Source: Limnospira platensis
GTDB lineage: Bacteria; Cyanobacteriota; Cyanobacteriia; Cyanobacteriales; Microcoleaceae
Length of the DNA stretch: 24,979 nucleotides
NCBI RefSeq assembly: GCF_046480435.1
Contig: NZ_PKGC01000114.1
Strand: one strand, 5' to 3'
Under the pieces are notes generated by a model. It worked only from the letters and a program-made list of their open reading frames with translations, did not search any database and was not told where the DNA came from. Below, piece after piece: positions 1 to 8,913 of the stretch (positions are counted from its first letter, which is position 1; each line of letters starts with the position of its first letter). A program made the position numbers and the translations under genes.

Positions 1-12
1 CACCGCCAGTAG

Positions 13-66
13 GGGCGGGTGCTAGATATGCCATGAGAAAAACCAGCCCACTAGCTGCACCCGCCC
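13..66. repeat. Stem-loop, GGGCGGGTGC arms
   Basis: GGGCGGGTGC at 13-22 pairs perfectly with GCACCCGCCC at 57-66, extended inward by TAG (23-25) and CTA (51-53) with a small bulge. The stem closes a loop of about 25 nt. It sits downstream of the cyclase gene, which ends at 174 on the minus strand. It could slow or end transcription, but there is no T-run, so it is called only as a structured repeat. The rest of 1-173 holds an AAAGCG/CGCTTT inverted pair near 97-132 and no gene that I recognise. Confidence 0.6.
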
Positions 67-173
67 TAACCCACGATTACCACCCACCCACTCAAAGCGA
101 TCGCCCTAATAGGGGGGATATAGGCGCTTTGTGAGTTCGTCCCCGGTCATATCAACGGGTAATAGTCGCCAGA

Positions 174-1796
174 TTATAGGGAAATGGTATGAACTTCTTC
201 CCAATGAAGACGGTAAAGCTGGAGGGCTTGATCCTTACCTTTCACTCGAATATGGGGCATTTTTTCCAGGGGGAAACTATGGTCGCTCAGTTGCTTAAAT
301 GTACTTTCAGAAATCATAATTTCTCCAGCTTGGGCAGCACTACAAATACGGCTGGCGACGTTCATAGTATCACCAATATGGGCGTATTGAATTAATCGGT
401 CTGAACCAATATTTCCGGCTGCTACAATTCCAGTATTTAAGCCTATGTGAATTTGCAAAGGTTCCGCATAATCCTTAGTCCAGCGATCGTTCATGCGACG
501 GACAGCCCATTGCATATCAATGGCGGCTTTAACTGCTCTTTCGACATCATCTTTGCGGGCGTAGGGAGCCCCCCACACAGCTACTAAAGCATCACCGATA
601 TATTTTTCTAAGGTTCCTTGATAGGGGAACACAATATCCTCCACCATCACTTTAAAGTATTCATTCAACATAGAGATAACTTGGCGAGGTTCCAGGCGAG
701 AAGACATTTGCGTAAAGCGAGTAATATCAGAAAATAAGGCGGTAACTTCAGCTTCGATAATTTCTAGTTTGCCTTCTTCCCGTAGTTTGCGACTCACCGC
801 CGGAGCAAAAAATTGCTCTAGTTTGTTACGCATTACCGCTTCTTCCTGCATTTTTTGGCGCAGTTCGGCGTTGTCGATCGCAATGGCAGCTTGATTGGCT
901 AAAGTGCTTAAAAACTCCACATCTTCATTAGAATAAACATCAGACATGGATAGATTATCTACATACAAAACCCCAATTACTTTATCTCTGGGTTTCAGAG
1001 GAACGCACACGGAAGCATGAATAGCTTGGTAAAGAATTGACTCAGAATCCTGAAAACGCTCGTCTACATGGGCATCTGAAGTTAAGATGGCGTTCCCAGT
1101 TTCTAGGACTGTATTAGTAATACTTTTACTATAAAAATATTCATCCTCTAACACTTGAGAACGATAACGAACTGCTTTTTCTTCTATTGCTTTAGTTATG
1201 TTATTTACTAATAAAATTGCTGCGCGATCAATCCCCATAATTTTAAACAGTAAATCTAGGATTTTATCAAGTAGTTTATTGGTGGGTTCTGGGGATGATA
1301 ATTGTTTACTAACATCTAATAAGATTTTGAGTTTATCTACGGCTCGTAAATGGGTATCGGAGGAGCGAAGATTCAGAACCGAGTGACGATCTCGTTCTTC
1401 GGGTTCCAATAAATCCTGCATCCCAATCATATCTGAACGGGGATAAAACTGGGTAACTACAGCCGTAGGCGATCGCTCCATGTGGGGCGACTTTTTCGAG
1501 GTGGCGATACCGGAGGTGACGAATTTTAAAACCACCCTCCCCAAGCGCAGTAGGTCTCCATTTTTCAGTTCACAATTTTGGATCATGGCTTCATTGACAA
1601 AGACATGATTACTGCTGTTGCGATCGCTAACAGTCACCCGGTTGTTCTGAACCTCAATCACGGCGTGTTGTCGGGACAGACTCATATCTGTAATACAGAT
1701 ACTATTATCCCGGCTACGCCCGATGGTATTGACACCGCGCATTAACTCATAAGTTACCTGACTCGATGTATCGGGATTATGGATTAGATATAGCAC
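174..1796 (-). CDS. FHA-GAF class III adenylate/guanylate cyclase
   Basis: This is a predicted soluble nucleotide cyclase of 540 residues making a cyclic nucleotide from ATP or GTP. The N-terminal FHA domain (about 18-95) shows IGRS (25-28) and SRQH (41-44), the usual phosphothreonine-binding residues. A GAF domain follows at about 155-312; I do not see the NKFDE-type signature of cyclic-nucleotide-binding GAF domains. The catalytic domain (about 345-535) has metal-binding Asp357 (FSDI) and Asp402 (GDA), purine-contacting Lys398, and Asn479 and Arg483 of NVASR. The second purine-specifying position, normally Asp or Thr before the IGD motif, is Ala472, so ATP versus GTP preference cannot be read with certainty. 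The start is GTG; the next Met (19) would cut into the FHA fold. The gene is divergent from recF across 119 bp. Phosphoprotein binding at the FHA domain and a ligand at the GAF domain would be the expected inputs. Confidence 0.9.
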   Translation of the reverse strand: MLYLIHNPDTSSQVTYELMRGVNTIGRSRDNSICITDMSLSRQHAVIEVQNNRVTVSDRNSSNHVFVNEAMIQNCELKNGDLLRLGRVVLKFVTSGIATSKKSPHMERSPTAVVTQFYPRSDMIGMQDLLEPEERDRHSVLNLRSSDTHLRAVDKLKILLDVSKQLSSPEPTNKLLDKILDLLFKIMGIDRAAILLVNNITKAIEEKAVRYRSQVLEDEYFYSKSITNTVLETGNAILTSDAHVDERFQDSESILYQAIHASVCVPLKPRDKVIGVLYVDNLSMSDVYSNEDVEFLSTLANQAAIAIDNAELRQKMQEEAVMRNKLEQFFAPAVSRKLREEGKLEIIEAEVTALFSDITRFTQMSSRLEPRQVISMLNEYFKVMVEDIVFPYQGTLEKYIGDALVAVWGAPYARKDDVERAVKAAIDMQWAVRRMNDRWTKDYAEPLQIHIGLNTGIVAAGNIGSDRLIQYAHIGDTMNVASRICSAAQAGEIMISESTFKQLSDHSFPLEKMPHIRVKGKDQALQLYRLHWEEVHTISL

Positions 1797-1915
1797 GTTT
1801 GCTCAAGTTTAGCCCTAAGATAACATAGTGAAGATCGTCCCTGATGTGGTAGCAGAAAGAATTCATCTGGTTAGATGAGACAATTAAGCACCGGATCTTT
1901 TTTTCTCCTGACTCT

Positions 1916-3055
1916 ATGTACCTGAAAACGCTACATCTCCGACAGTTTCGCAACTACGAAGCTCAAGACGTGGCGTTTGATGCTCCCAAAACTATTTTAG
2001 TGGGCAACAACGCTCAAGGCAAATCCAATCTACTCGAAGCCGTCGAATTGCTGTCTACCCTCAAAAGTCATCGGGTTAATCGCGATCGCGATCTGGTTTT
2101 GGACAATCATGCTATCGCCCAAATTACTGCTACCCTTGAGCGTGATAGTAGCACACTTGACCTCGCTTTGACTTTGCGGAGTCAAGGTCGCCGGACGGTT
2201 GCTATCAATGGTCAATCGGTCAAACGTCATCTTGATTTTCTCAGTATCCTTAATGTTGTCCAGTTTTCCAGTCTGGATTTAGAGCTTGTGCGCGGTGGTC
2301 CTGCTGAACGCCGCCACTGGCTTGATCGGCTTCTGATTCAACTAGAACCAGTTTATGCCTATATGTTAGATCAATATAACCAGGTGTTGCGACAACGTAA
2401 TGCTTTGTTAAGACGGGGACCCATGGGAGGAACTACCCCCGAAGAATTGGCGGTTTGGGATGCTCAATTAGCAGTCACTGGGGCGCGGGTACTGCGTCGC
2501 CGCGATCGCGTCATTGAAAGGCTCGAACCTTTAGCTAGGATGTGGCATCAAAGTATTAGTGGCAGTAGGGAAACCCTCAATATCACCTATCAGCCTAACA
2601 TTGAACCCCCTTGTAAACCACAACAGAGGTGGTCTCGGTGGCCTCCTGAACAGGTACAACAGGCATTTTTGACAAAAATTAGCACCCGGGCGATCGCCGA
2701 ACGTTCTCAAGGGTTGACTCTAGTGGGTCCCCACCGTGATGATGTCATTTTTACCATTAACCAAACTCCCGCCCGTCAATATGGATCATCCGGTCAGCAG
2801 CGGACTTTAGTTTTAGCCCTCAAGTTGGCGGAATTGCAACTAATTGAGTCCGTCATCGGTGAACCCCCCTTACTTCTGTTGGACGATGTATTGGCAGAAC
2901 TTGACCCCCATCGCCAAAATCAGCTTCTACAAGCCATCTCTGAGCGATTTCAAACTCTGATTACTACTACCCATTTAGGTGCTTTTGACCATCAGTGGTT
3001 GCAGCAAAGCCAAATTCTCATGGTTCAACAAGGCAAAATTACTGATTTTTTCTGA
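1916..3055 (+). CDS. recF: DNA replication/repair protein RecF
   Basis: RecF is an SMC-like ATPase that binds gapped DNA with RecO/RecR and helps load RecA at stalled forks. The 379-residue length is normal for the family. Visible motifs are Walker A GNNAQGKSN (30-38), the ABC-type signature SSGQQR (291-296) and Walker B LLLLDDVLAELD (319-330). The N-terminal MYLKTLHLRQFRNYE is the classic RecF start, which fixes the ATG. The gene carries several GCGATCGC-type sites. It stands alone, not beside dnaA/dnaN/gyrB, as is common in cyanobacteria. No defects seen. Confidence 0.97.
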   Translation: MYLKTLHLRQFRNYEAQDVAFDAPKTILVGNNAQGKSNLLEAVELLSTLKSHRVNRDRDLVLDNHAIAQITATLERDSSTLDLALTLRSQGRRTVAINGQSVKRHLDFLSILNVVQFSSLDLELVRGGPAERRHWLDRLLIQLEPVYAYMLDQYNQVLRQRNALLRRGPMGGTTPEELAVWDAQLAVTGARVLRRRDRVIERLEPLARMWHQSISGSRETLNITYQPNIEPPCKPQQRWSRWPPEQVQQAFLTKISTRAIAERSQGLTLVGPHRDDVIFTINQTPARQYGSSGQQRTLVLALKLAELQLIESVIGEPPLLLLDDVLAELDPHRQNQLLQAISERFQTLITTTHLGAFDHQWLQQSQILMVQQGKITDFF

Positions 3056-3147
3056 TTTTGCCAAATTTGATACCACCCAAAATCAAAATTAGCTGCTAAC
3101 ATATCTAGCTAATGTTTTGTAGACCACTCTTATCACACTCATTAAAC

Positions 3148-3525
3148 ATGAAGCGACTTTCTGTACTAGCATCTGCTATGGCGATCGCCACCGTTTCCTT
3201 GGCTACTACTGCGGCTACCGCTTGTGTGTTCAGCAGCAAAGGTCAAGCTACTGAAGGGGCTGCAACTACTAAGTTGACCTCTTTCTGGCATAATATGAGC
3301 CTTTTTAAATCCGACTATAAAGCGATCGCTGCCATTGCTGGTGTCACTGGGTTGGCTGCCGCTGGTGCCGCTGGTGGGGCTTATGCCTATCGCCGGATGG
3401 CTATTTCTACCCAACACCCAGAAGCCCCTGGCGGTTCCCTGGATCTTAATGATGACATCATTACCGAAAATACTGCGATCGAAGCCGAACAACCCACAGA
3501 ATCAGAAGTGGTTGCTATCAAATAG
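3148..3525 (+). CDS. Small exported or membrane protein, unknown function
   Basis: I do not recognise a family. The frame is open from an ATG at 3112, but the ATG at 3148 is preferred because it places a typical signal sequence (MKRLSVLASAMAIATVSL) at the N-terminus, giving 125 residues. A possible cleavage follows TAATA, just before Cys26; the -3 position is Ala, so a lipobox is weak. A second hydrophobic Ala/Gly-rich stretch at about 58-81 ends in YRRM and looks like a membrane anchor. The C-terminal 40 residues are acidic and low in complexity. The gene starts 92 bp after recF and is followed by a strong terminator, so it may be transcribed with recF or alone. Confidence 0.65.
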   Translation: MKRLSVLASAMAIATVSLATTAATACVFSSKGQATEGAATTKLTSFWHNMSLFKSDYKAIAAIAGVTGLAAAGAAGGAYAYRRMAISTQHPEAPGGSLDLNDDIITENTAIEAEQPTESEVVAIK

Positions 3526-3561
3526 CTTGACCTCAATTCCAGTTTAGGACAGTACAATTAT

Positions 3562-3589
3562 GGGGTGTGATTTACTCACGCCCCTTTTT
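3562..3589 (+). terminator. Rho-independent terminator
   Basis: GGGGTGTGA (3562-3570) pairs with TCACGCCCC (3576-3584), with one G-T wobble and a 5-nt loop, directly followed by TTTTT (3585-3589). It lies 37 bp after the stop of the small exported protein and would end that transcript. Confidence 0.85.
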
Positions 3590-3639
3590 CGCGCCCCCTC
3601 AAGCATTAATCAACTCCCCCCAAAATCAAGCCCTTCATA

Positions 3640-4326
3640 GTGAATATATCTAAGCTAAAACTCCCCGGAAAAGCTAAATATAAAATCATCACTATCCTGG
3701 CATTTGTGATAGTTGTAATCCTGCCATTATTCCTGCCTTACTTCTGGATTTTACCTGCTCAAAAAAACTGTGATATAACCATTCATATAACCGGTAATAT
3801 ATTGCATACTGATATCTTCGTGCCAGTGGAAACCTCAGTATTTGACTGGCATCAGTTTATGGAATTATCAGAAATCGGTAAACAAACCGCTGGGAATTAT
3901 CGATATCTAGCCCTGGGTTGGGGCGATCGCCAAGTTTACCTAGAATCTCCCACCTTCGCCGATTTGCAATTACCAACCGCCCTCAAAGCATTATTTCTAC
4001 CTACTCCATCAGTGTTGCGAGTTCAAGTATATCAGACCCTCCCAGTAGCACAAGATTTACAACCCCTTAATATCAGTGAGGATAATTACTTAAAATTAGT
4101 CGATTTTCTGCAAAATTCCTTTAGACTTGACTCCGCCGGAAAGCCCATCAGAATAGGCTATGGTTATGGTATCAGAGACAGTTTTTATGAAGCCAAAGGT
4201 GTTTATTCCCTTCTTAGACATTGTAATACATGGGTAGCAGAAGCATTACGAGCCGCCCGCGTGCAAACCCCACGCCAGCCTAGCTTACCCCTTTTGATAC
4301 TCAACAAAGCTAGAAGCAGTTGCTAA
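3640..4326 (+). CDS. DUF2459 / TIGR02117 family membrane-anchored protein
   Basis: This 228-residue protein resembles the DUF2459 (TIGR02117) family, whose biochemical role is not established. One N-terminal membrane segment (about 16-38, rich in Ile/Val/Leu/Phe) anchors it, leaving the rest probably periplasmic. Family-like features are HTDIFVPVE (about 57-65), LGWGDRQVYLE near residue 95 and GYGYGIRDSFYEAKGVYS in the second half. The C-terminal RHCNTWVAEALRAA, with its Cys and preceding His, recalls cysteine-hydrolase-like folds, but this is speculative. The start is GTG at 3640. The gene lies 50 bp after a terminator, so it has its own promoter. Confidence 0.75.
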   Translation: MNISKLKLPGKAKYKIITILAFVIVVILPLFLPYFWILPAQKNCDITIHITGNILHTDIFVPVETSVFDWHQFMELSEIGKQTAGNYRYLALGWGDRQVYLESPTFADLQLPTALKALFLPTPSVLRVQVYQTLPVAQDLQPLNISEDNYLKLVDFLQNSFRLDSAGKPIRIGYGYGIRDSFYEAKGVYSLLRHCNTWVAEALRAARVQTPRQPSLPLLILNKARSSC

Positions 4327-4577
4327 ATTACCTACCTCCTAGGGTAGATATAAAGCTAAATGTTGTGCAGTTAAAATCAGGTTTTCCTTCAAATTCGCGG
4401 ATATAACTGCGGGGAAATTGGGGATGCCCCCCGAGGGGAGGCTTGACTAAAAAATATTTTGGTTTAATCTCAGAACAGCTATATTTTTTCAGGACTCAAG
4501 CTATAATTTTCTCAAGACCAGATGCGATAGAGGGTGGGTGCGAATTTAGGTCGCCGATGAAATCAAGGGAAAATCCA

Positions 4578-7160
4578 ATGTCCGACAATGAAAATGGGTC
4601 TATATCAGGTGTAGATTTGACCGTTAACGATAGCTTATCTAATCACGCTTGTGATTGTTCAGAAACTGAACCAACCAACCATCTGTACGAACTTGCCGAA
4701 TTACGTCGTCATGTAGTGCAACTGCAACAAGAAAATGAAAGTCTGAGGCAACAATTAGATCAGCAGAAAATTACCAATCAGTCCAATTTCATAAATTGTC
4801 ACCACCTGTTACAGATGGTAATTGATTATGTTCCCCAAGCGATTTTTTGGAAAGACTGTGACTCTGTTTATTTGGGATGTAACCGTCAATTTGCGGAGAA
4901 AGCCGGATTACAACACCCCAGGGAAATTGTCGGTAAAACTGATCATGATTTACCCTGGACTCCTCAAGAGGCTAAATTGTATCAGGAATTAGATCGCCAA
5001 GTGATGTCCTCAAAATCGCCTCAAATAAAGCTCAGAGGAACTCGCCATCTAGTGACTGGGGCAGAAATTCTGGTCGAAACTACCAAAATTCCCCTTGATA
5101 ATCACCAGGGAAATATAGTCGGGCTTTTGGGAATATTAGATGATATTGGCGATCGCCTGCAACAAGAGGAACTACTCAAACAACGACTCGCCGCCATTGA
5201 AGCGGGCACCGACGGTATCGCCTTGCAAACTTCCCAGGGAGTATTTACCTATGTTAACCGTGCCTATTTAGAAATGTTCGGCTACAGCAAAACTGAAGAT
5301 ATTTTAGGCAAAACTTGGCAGGAATTATATGATGAGGATGAGATAGAATATATCCAGCGAGAAGTCTCTCCCGTATTTGCGGCCGAAAATGAATGGCAAG
5401 GAGAACTCCGCAGTCGTCGCCAAGATGGTAGTTTCTTCATTCAGGAGATGTCTCTAACTAAAAGTGTGGCTGGGGTGGTGTGTATTTGCCGTGATGTTAC
5501 CGATCGCAAACAGGCTGAAGCTACCTTAATGCTTTATAAACAGGCTGTGGAAAGTTCTAGTGATGCGATCGCTATGGCTGATGCACAGTGGAATCACTTT
5601 TATCAAAATCCCGCCTTTTCCGAGATGTTTGGGTGTGAAACCCCAGAAGAATTTAACCAAGTATTTGGGGGGATATCTGGGGCTTATACTGACCCGCAAA
5701 TTCCCGCTCAAATTTTTGCCGAAATTAGCCAAGGTAAAAACTGGGTGGGTGAAGTCGAACACCGGGCTAAAAATAACCGTGTCTTTCAGGTGTTACTGCG
5801 CGCTAGTGCTATCAAAGATGGTCAGGGTAATATTTTGGGTGCTGTAGCATCTTTAACTGATATTACAGCCCGGAAAAAGGCAGAAGCTAACCTGCGGGAA
5901 ATCACCTCCGATCTTCAGGAAGCCCAGGAATTAGCCCATATTGGTAATTGGGAATTGGATCTCGAGACCGGAGAAATTACTTGGTCTGACGAGGTATTTC
6001 GGATTTTGGGCTTAGACCAGACCTTGGGTATGCCTTCCGTAGATGAATGTCTGCAATGCTATCACCCCGAAGATAGACCATTGATTGAGAAAGCCCTCGC
6101 AGAAACTCGCAATAATGGAACTGCTTGTCAGGTAGAAGCCCGAATTCTCAGGGATGACAACTCAGTTAGCTATGTTCATGTTAAGTTTAAAGCCATTTTG
6201 AATCACGATAACCAAATTGTCAGCCTGTTTGGGACGATTATGGATATTACTGAGCGCAAACGGGCGGAAATTCACCTCCAACAACAGACCGAGAAACTAG
6301 AAAAAGCCTTAGTTAAACTCAAACGCACCCAAACCCAACTAATTCAGAGTGAGAAAATGTCTGGCTTAGGACAAATGGTGGCGGGGGTGGCTCATGAAAT
6401 TAATAATCCGGTGGGATTTATTGTTGGTAATGTGTCTCACCTGGAAGAATATACCCAAGATTTACTGTTGCTAATTGAATCCTATCGACAATATTATACA
6501 GAACCACCATTAGCGATTACAGAATTAATCGAAGAGATTGATCTCAATTTTTTAATTACTGATATTCCTCAGTTGATTAATTCTATTCAGAATGGCGCTA
6601 GAAGGATTCAGGAAATTGTTAACTCTCTGCAAACTTTTTCCCGATTGAATGAGTCGGAAATTAAGGAAGTAGACATTCATCAGGGGATTGATAGCACTTT
6701 GATGATCCTCAAGAGTCGCCTAAGACTATTACCGAAACAGCGGGAAATAATGGTGATTAAAAATTACGGTGATTTGCCTAAAATTGAGTGCTATGCTGGT
6801 CAGATCAATCAGGTGTTTTTGCATATCTTTAATAATGCTATTGATGCCCTAAAAAACCCGGCATCTCAGGAATCTTCTAAGCAACCTACACTGACAATTA
6901 CTACGGGTTTACATAAAAATAAGCTGGCATTTATTCGCATTGCTGATAATGGAGTGGGTATACCTGAAGAGTTGCGATCGCGCATTTTTGACCCTTTCTT
7001 CACCACCAAGCCTGTGGGTCAGGGGACTGGGTTGGGTCTATCCGTTAGCTATCAAATTGTCGTCGATTTGCACAAAGGAAAGTTAAACTGTACATCAGAA
7101 ATGGGTATGGGTTCAGAGTTTTGTATTCAGATCCCCATACACAATCACGATAATACCTAA
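4578..7160 (+). CDS. Soluble multi-PAS sensor histidine kinase
   Basis: This 860-residue kinase has no transmembrane segment and so probably senses cytoplasmic signals. The order is: a Leu/Gln-rich coiled coil (about 35-66), four PAS domains (about 75-193, 200-311, 320-435, 445-561; each ends in a D[IV]T[DE]R-type junction or a variant), a coiled-coil linker, and the kinase core. The H-box VAGVAHEINNP has phospho-acceptor His606. The ATPase has the N-box FNNAIDAL (about 750), G1 DNGVG, F-box FDPFFTTKP and G2 GTGLGLS. The frame stays open upstream to a TTG at 4443, but the ATG at 4578 is preceded by AAGGGA with 7-nt spacing, and the upstream residues look non-coding. It carries no receiver domain; a degenerate receiver protein follows 445 bp downstream. 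The cognate regulator and signal are unknown. Confidence 0.92.
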   Translation: MSDNENGSISGVDLTVNDSLSNHACDCSETEPTNHLYELAELRRHVVQLQQENESLRQQLDQQKITNQSNFINCHHLLQMVIDYVPQAIFWKDCDSVYLGCNRQFAEKAGLQHPREIVGKTDHDLPWTPQEAKLYQELDRQVMSSKSPQIKLRGTRHLVTGAEILVETTKIPLDNHQGNIVGLLGILDDIGDRLQQEELLKQRLAAIEAGTDGIALQTSQGVFTYVNRAYLEMFGYSKTEDILGKTWQELYDEDEIEYIQREVSPVFAAENEWQGELRSRRQDGSFFIQEMSLTKSVAGVVCICRDVTDRKQAEATLMLYKQAVESSSDAIAMADAQWNHFYQNPAFSEMFGCETPEEFNQVFGGISGAYTDPQIPAQIFAEISQGKNWVGEVEHRAKNNRVFQVLLRASAIKDGQGNILGAVASLTDITARKKAEANLREITSDLQEAQELAHIGNWELDLETGEITWSDEVFRILGLDQTLGMPSVDECLQCYHPEDRPLIEKALAETRNNGTACQVEARILRDDNSVSYVHVKFKAILNHDNQIVSLFGTIMDITERKRAEIHLQQQTEKLEKALVKLKRTQTQLIQSEKMSGLGQMVAGVAHEINNPVGFIVGNVSHLEEYTQDLLLLIESYRQYYTEPPLAITELIEEIDLNFLITDIPQLINSIQNGARRIQEIVNSLQTFSRLNESEIKEVDIHQGIDSTLMILKSRLRLLPKQREIMVIKNYGDLPKIECYAGQINQVFLHIFNNAIDALKNPASQESSKQPTLTITTGLHKNKLAFIRIADNGVGIPEELRSRIFDPFFTTKPVGQGTGLGLSVSYQIVVDLHKGKLNCTSEMGMGSEFCIQIPIHNHDNT

Positions 7161-7604
7161 GACCCTCATCAATATAGCCTGGCAGGGGAGTTTGGGCAGT
7201 TCCGCATCCCTGCGGCTAATAGCATGGCTATCTTGAACAACGGGCCTGATGCCTAGAGTCTAACATATTTATAGAAAAATTGGGTTTTTGATCACATAAT
7301 CTTCACAATTGCTGTGTATATTGAGTAGATAGTTGTGATAGAGGTCAAAACAACGGACTCTGGGGGAACTAAAAGCCTGATCGCCGGTGAATTAACTTGT
7401 ATGGGACTGGTTAGTAAAAGCTATTGGTTAATATCCTGGGGTCGTGGGGTAGATAATTGGCAGTGATATCGTGGTTTTCTCATTAATCACCCTCTGAATG
7501 TTAATTATTCCTGATGTCCTCTATCAATAAGATTGTGAGGATTTAGATGATTAAATCGGTGTCGCACTCTGATTGGTGAATACATTTTTAAAGAGGATAA
7601 AATC
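7161..7604. other. Intergenic spacer, kinase to receiver-like gene
   Basis: No ORF or RNA gene is recognisable in these 444 bp. There is a short hairpin CCGCA/TGCGG at 7202-7215 without a T-run, then AT-rich sequence. A ribosome binding site AGAGGAT at 7592-7598 lies 6 nt before the ATG at 7605. The length suggests that the receiver-like gene has its own promoter. Confidence 0.5.
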
Positions 7605-8012
7605 ATGATATTTAATATTTTGTGGGTGGAAGAAAGCCAGGAGTTTAACTCGACCTTAGAGGATACGATCGCCTTAGAAAAGTTTAATATGATCTGTGCT
7701 GAAGGCGGAAGTTGGGGGGCGCAAATCGCCAAAGAAATAGAACCGCATATCATTATCAGTAGTTTAAATTTGAGCGATCGCAATACGGATCGATTTATTC
7801 GTAGGTTACAGCAAAATCAGAAAACCGCTGATATTCCCGTCATCCTAATTCAATCAGAATTCCCGGTCAGTTGTCGCTCCCTGGGTTTTCAATTAGCACG
7901 AAATCATTATTTGACTACTGCGAAAAACGTCAATAATCTGATAGCAACCATCTTAAATGACCTGAGCAGAAAAGCAGCGTCTCGGTCAATTTTTATCCCC
8001 TACGTCGCTTAA
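7605..8012 (+). CDS. Degenerate receiver (CheY-like) domain protein
   Basis: This 135-residue single-domain protein has the outline of a response-regulator receiver: hydrophobic beta1 FNILWVEES where a true receiver has a DD pair, beta3 HIIISSLNLSD where the phospho-acceptor Asp would lie, IPVILIQSE resembling beta4 with its Thr/Ser, and YLTT where the conserved Lys-Pro is expected. The beta1 acidic pair is reduced to a Glu, the beta3 Asp appears to be Ser, and the Lys is missing. It is therefore unlikely to be phosphorylated in the normal way and may act as a protein-protein module. The strong RBS and intact frame argue against a pseudogene. Its place after the PAS kinase suggests a functional link, but that is inference. 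The assignment rests on secondary-structure pattern only. Confidence 0.6.
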   Translation: MIFNILWVEESQEFNSTLEDTIALEKFNMICAEGGSWGAQIAKEIEPHIIISSLNLSDRNTDRFIRRLQQNQKTADIPVILIQSEFPVSCRSLGFQLARNHYLTTAKNVNNLIATILNDLSRKAASRSIFIPYVA

Positions 8013-8065
8013 TCTTCGGCACTTGGTCGGTTAAAATGTAGGGACGGCAACCTGACTTCCTAAAT

Positions 8066-8743
8066 ATGACAATTATATTAACTAATGATGATGGGATTGA
8101 TGCACCTGGAATTAAAGCCTTATCGGCGGCCCTAAATCGTCCCTGCCTTTGGGTCGCTCCCCGCGATCACCTTTCCGGCTGTGGTCATCAAGTAACCACG
8201 GCTACCCCTATTAATATATCACGCCGTTCTCCTACTCATTATGCGATCGCCGGAACTCCTGCTGATTGTGTTCGCCTGGCCATTAGCCATTTATGTCCAG
8301 ATTTGTCCTGGGTTCTCTCAGGTATTAATGCCGGGGGTAATTTAGGTGTTGATACCTACATATCTGGGACTGTAGCCGCCGTCAGAGAAGCCGCTATACA
8401 TGGCATTCCGGCTATTGCTATTTCTCAGTATCGAAAAGGCGGTAAACCAGCGGACTGGAAACGCGCAACTCGCCTCACCCAAGCCGTCCTGGAAAACCTG
8501 CTTAATCAACCTTGTTTACCGCGCAGTTTCTGGAATGTCAATCTTCCCTATCTACAGCCAGAAGAAGCAGACCCGGAAATGGTCTTCTGTTCCCCCTCCT
8601 GTGACCCCCTTCCGACTAAATATCAGGTGAATGGGGAACAATACCAATATATCGGAGATTATGGTCAACGCGATCGCACCCCTGGCACAGATGTAGATGT
8701 TTGTTTCAGTGGCAAAATTGCTATCAGTCAAATTTTCCTCTAA
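8066..8743 (+). CDS. surE: 5'/3'-nucleotidase SurE
   Basis: SurE is a metal-dependent phosphatase that removes phosphate from nucleoside 5'- and 3'-monophosphates and acts in stress survival and nucleotide turnover. The N-terminus MTIILTNDDGIDAPG has metal ligands Asp8 and Asp9. Ser37 in DHLSGCG and Asn88 in LSGINAGGN complete the site, and the GTVAAVREAAIHGIPAIA segment is also typical. At 225 residues it is slightly shorter than the usual 250. The cyanobacterial proteins vary at the C-terminus. The ATG at 8066 fits the universal N-terminus. No defects seen. Confidence 0.96.
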   Translation: MTIILTNDDGIDAPGIKALSAALNRPCLWVAPRDHLSGCGHQVTTATPINISRRSPTHYAIAGTPADCVRLAISHLCPDLSWVLSGINAGGNLGVDTYISGTVAAVREAAIHGIPAIAISQYRKGGKPADWKRATRLTQAVLENLLNQPCLPRSFWNVNLPYLQPEEADPEMVFCSPSCDPLPTKYQVNGEQYQYIGDYGQRDRTPGTDVDVCFSGKIAISQIFL

Positions 8744-8913
8744 GCAGGGGTTTCTGGTAGCTTCAATCTCTCCTGTCTAGTATCTGTGACAATTCTTAAC
8801 ACTATTTTTAAGCAAATAGGTTTAAGGTAGAAAATCGGGCGGTATAATTAGCCGTTTCCCCAGGATAATACACCTGCTGTAAAATCTCGCTAACAAAATC
8901 AAATAAATTTACT

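Noticed and set aside
4443..4577. Upstream extension of the histidine kinase to a TTG start
   Set aside because: The ATG at 4578 has a good ribosome binding site, and the extension lacks protein-like conservation cues.
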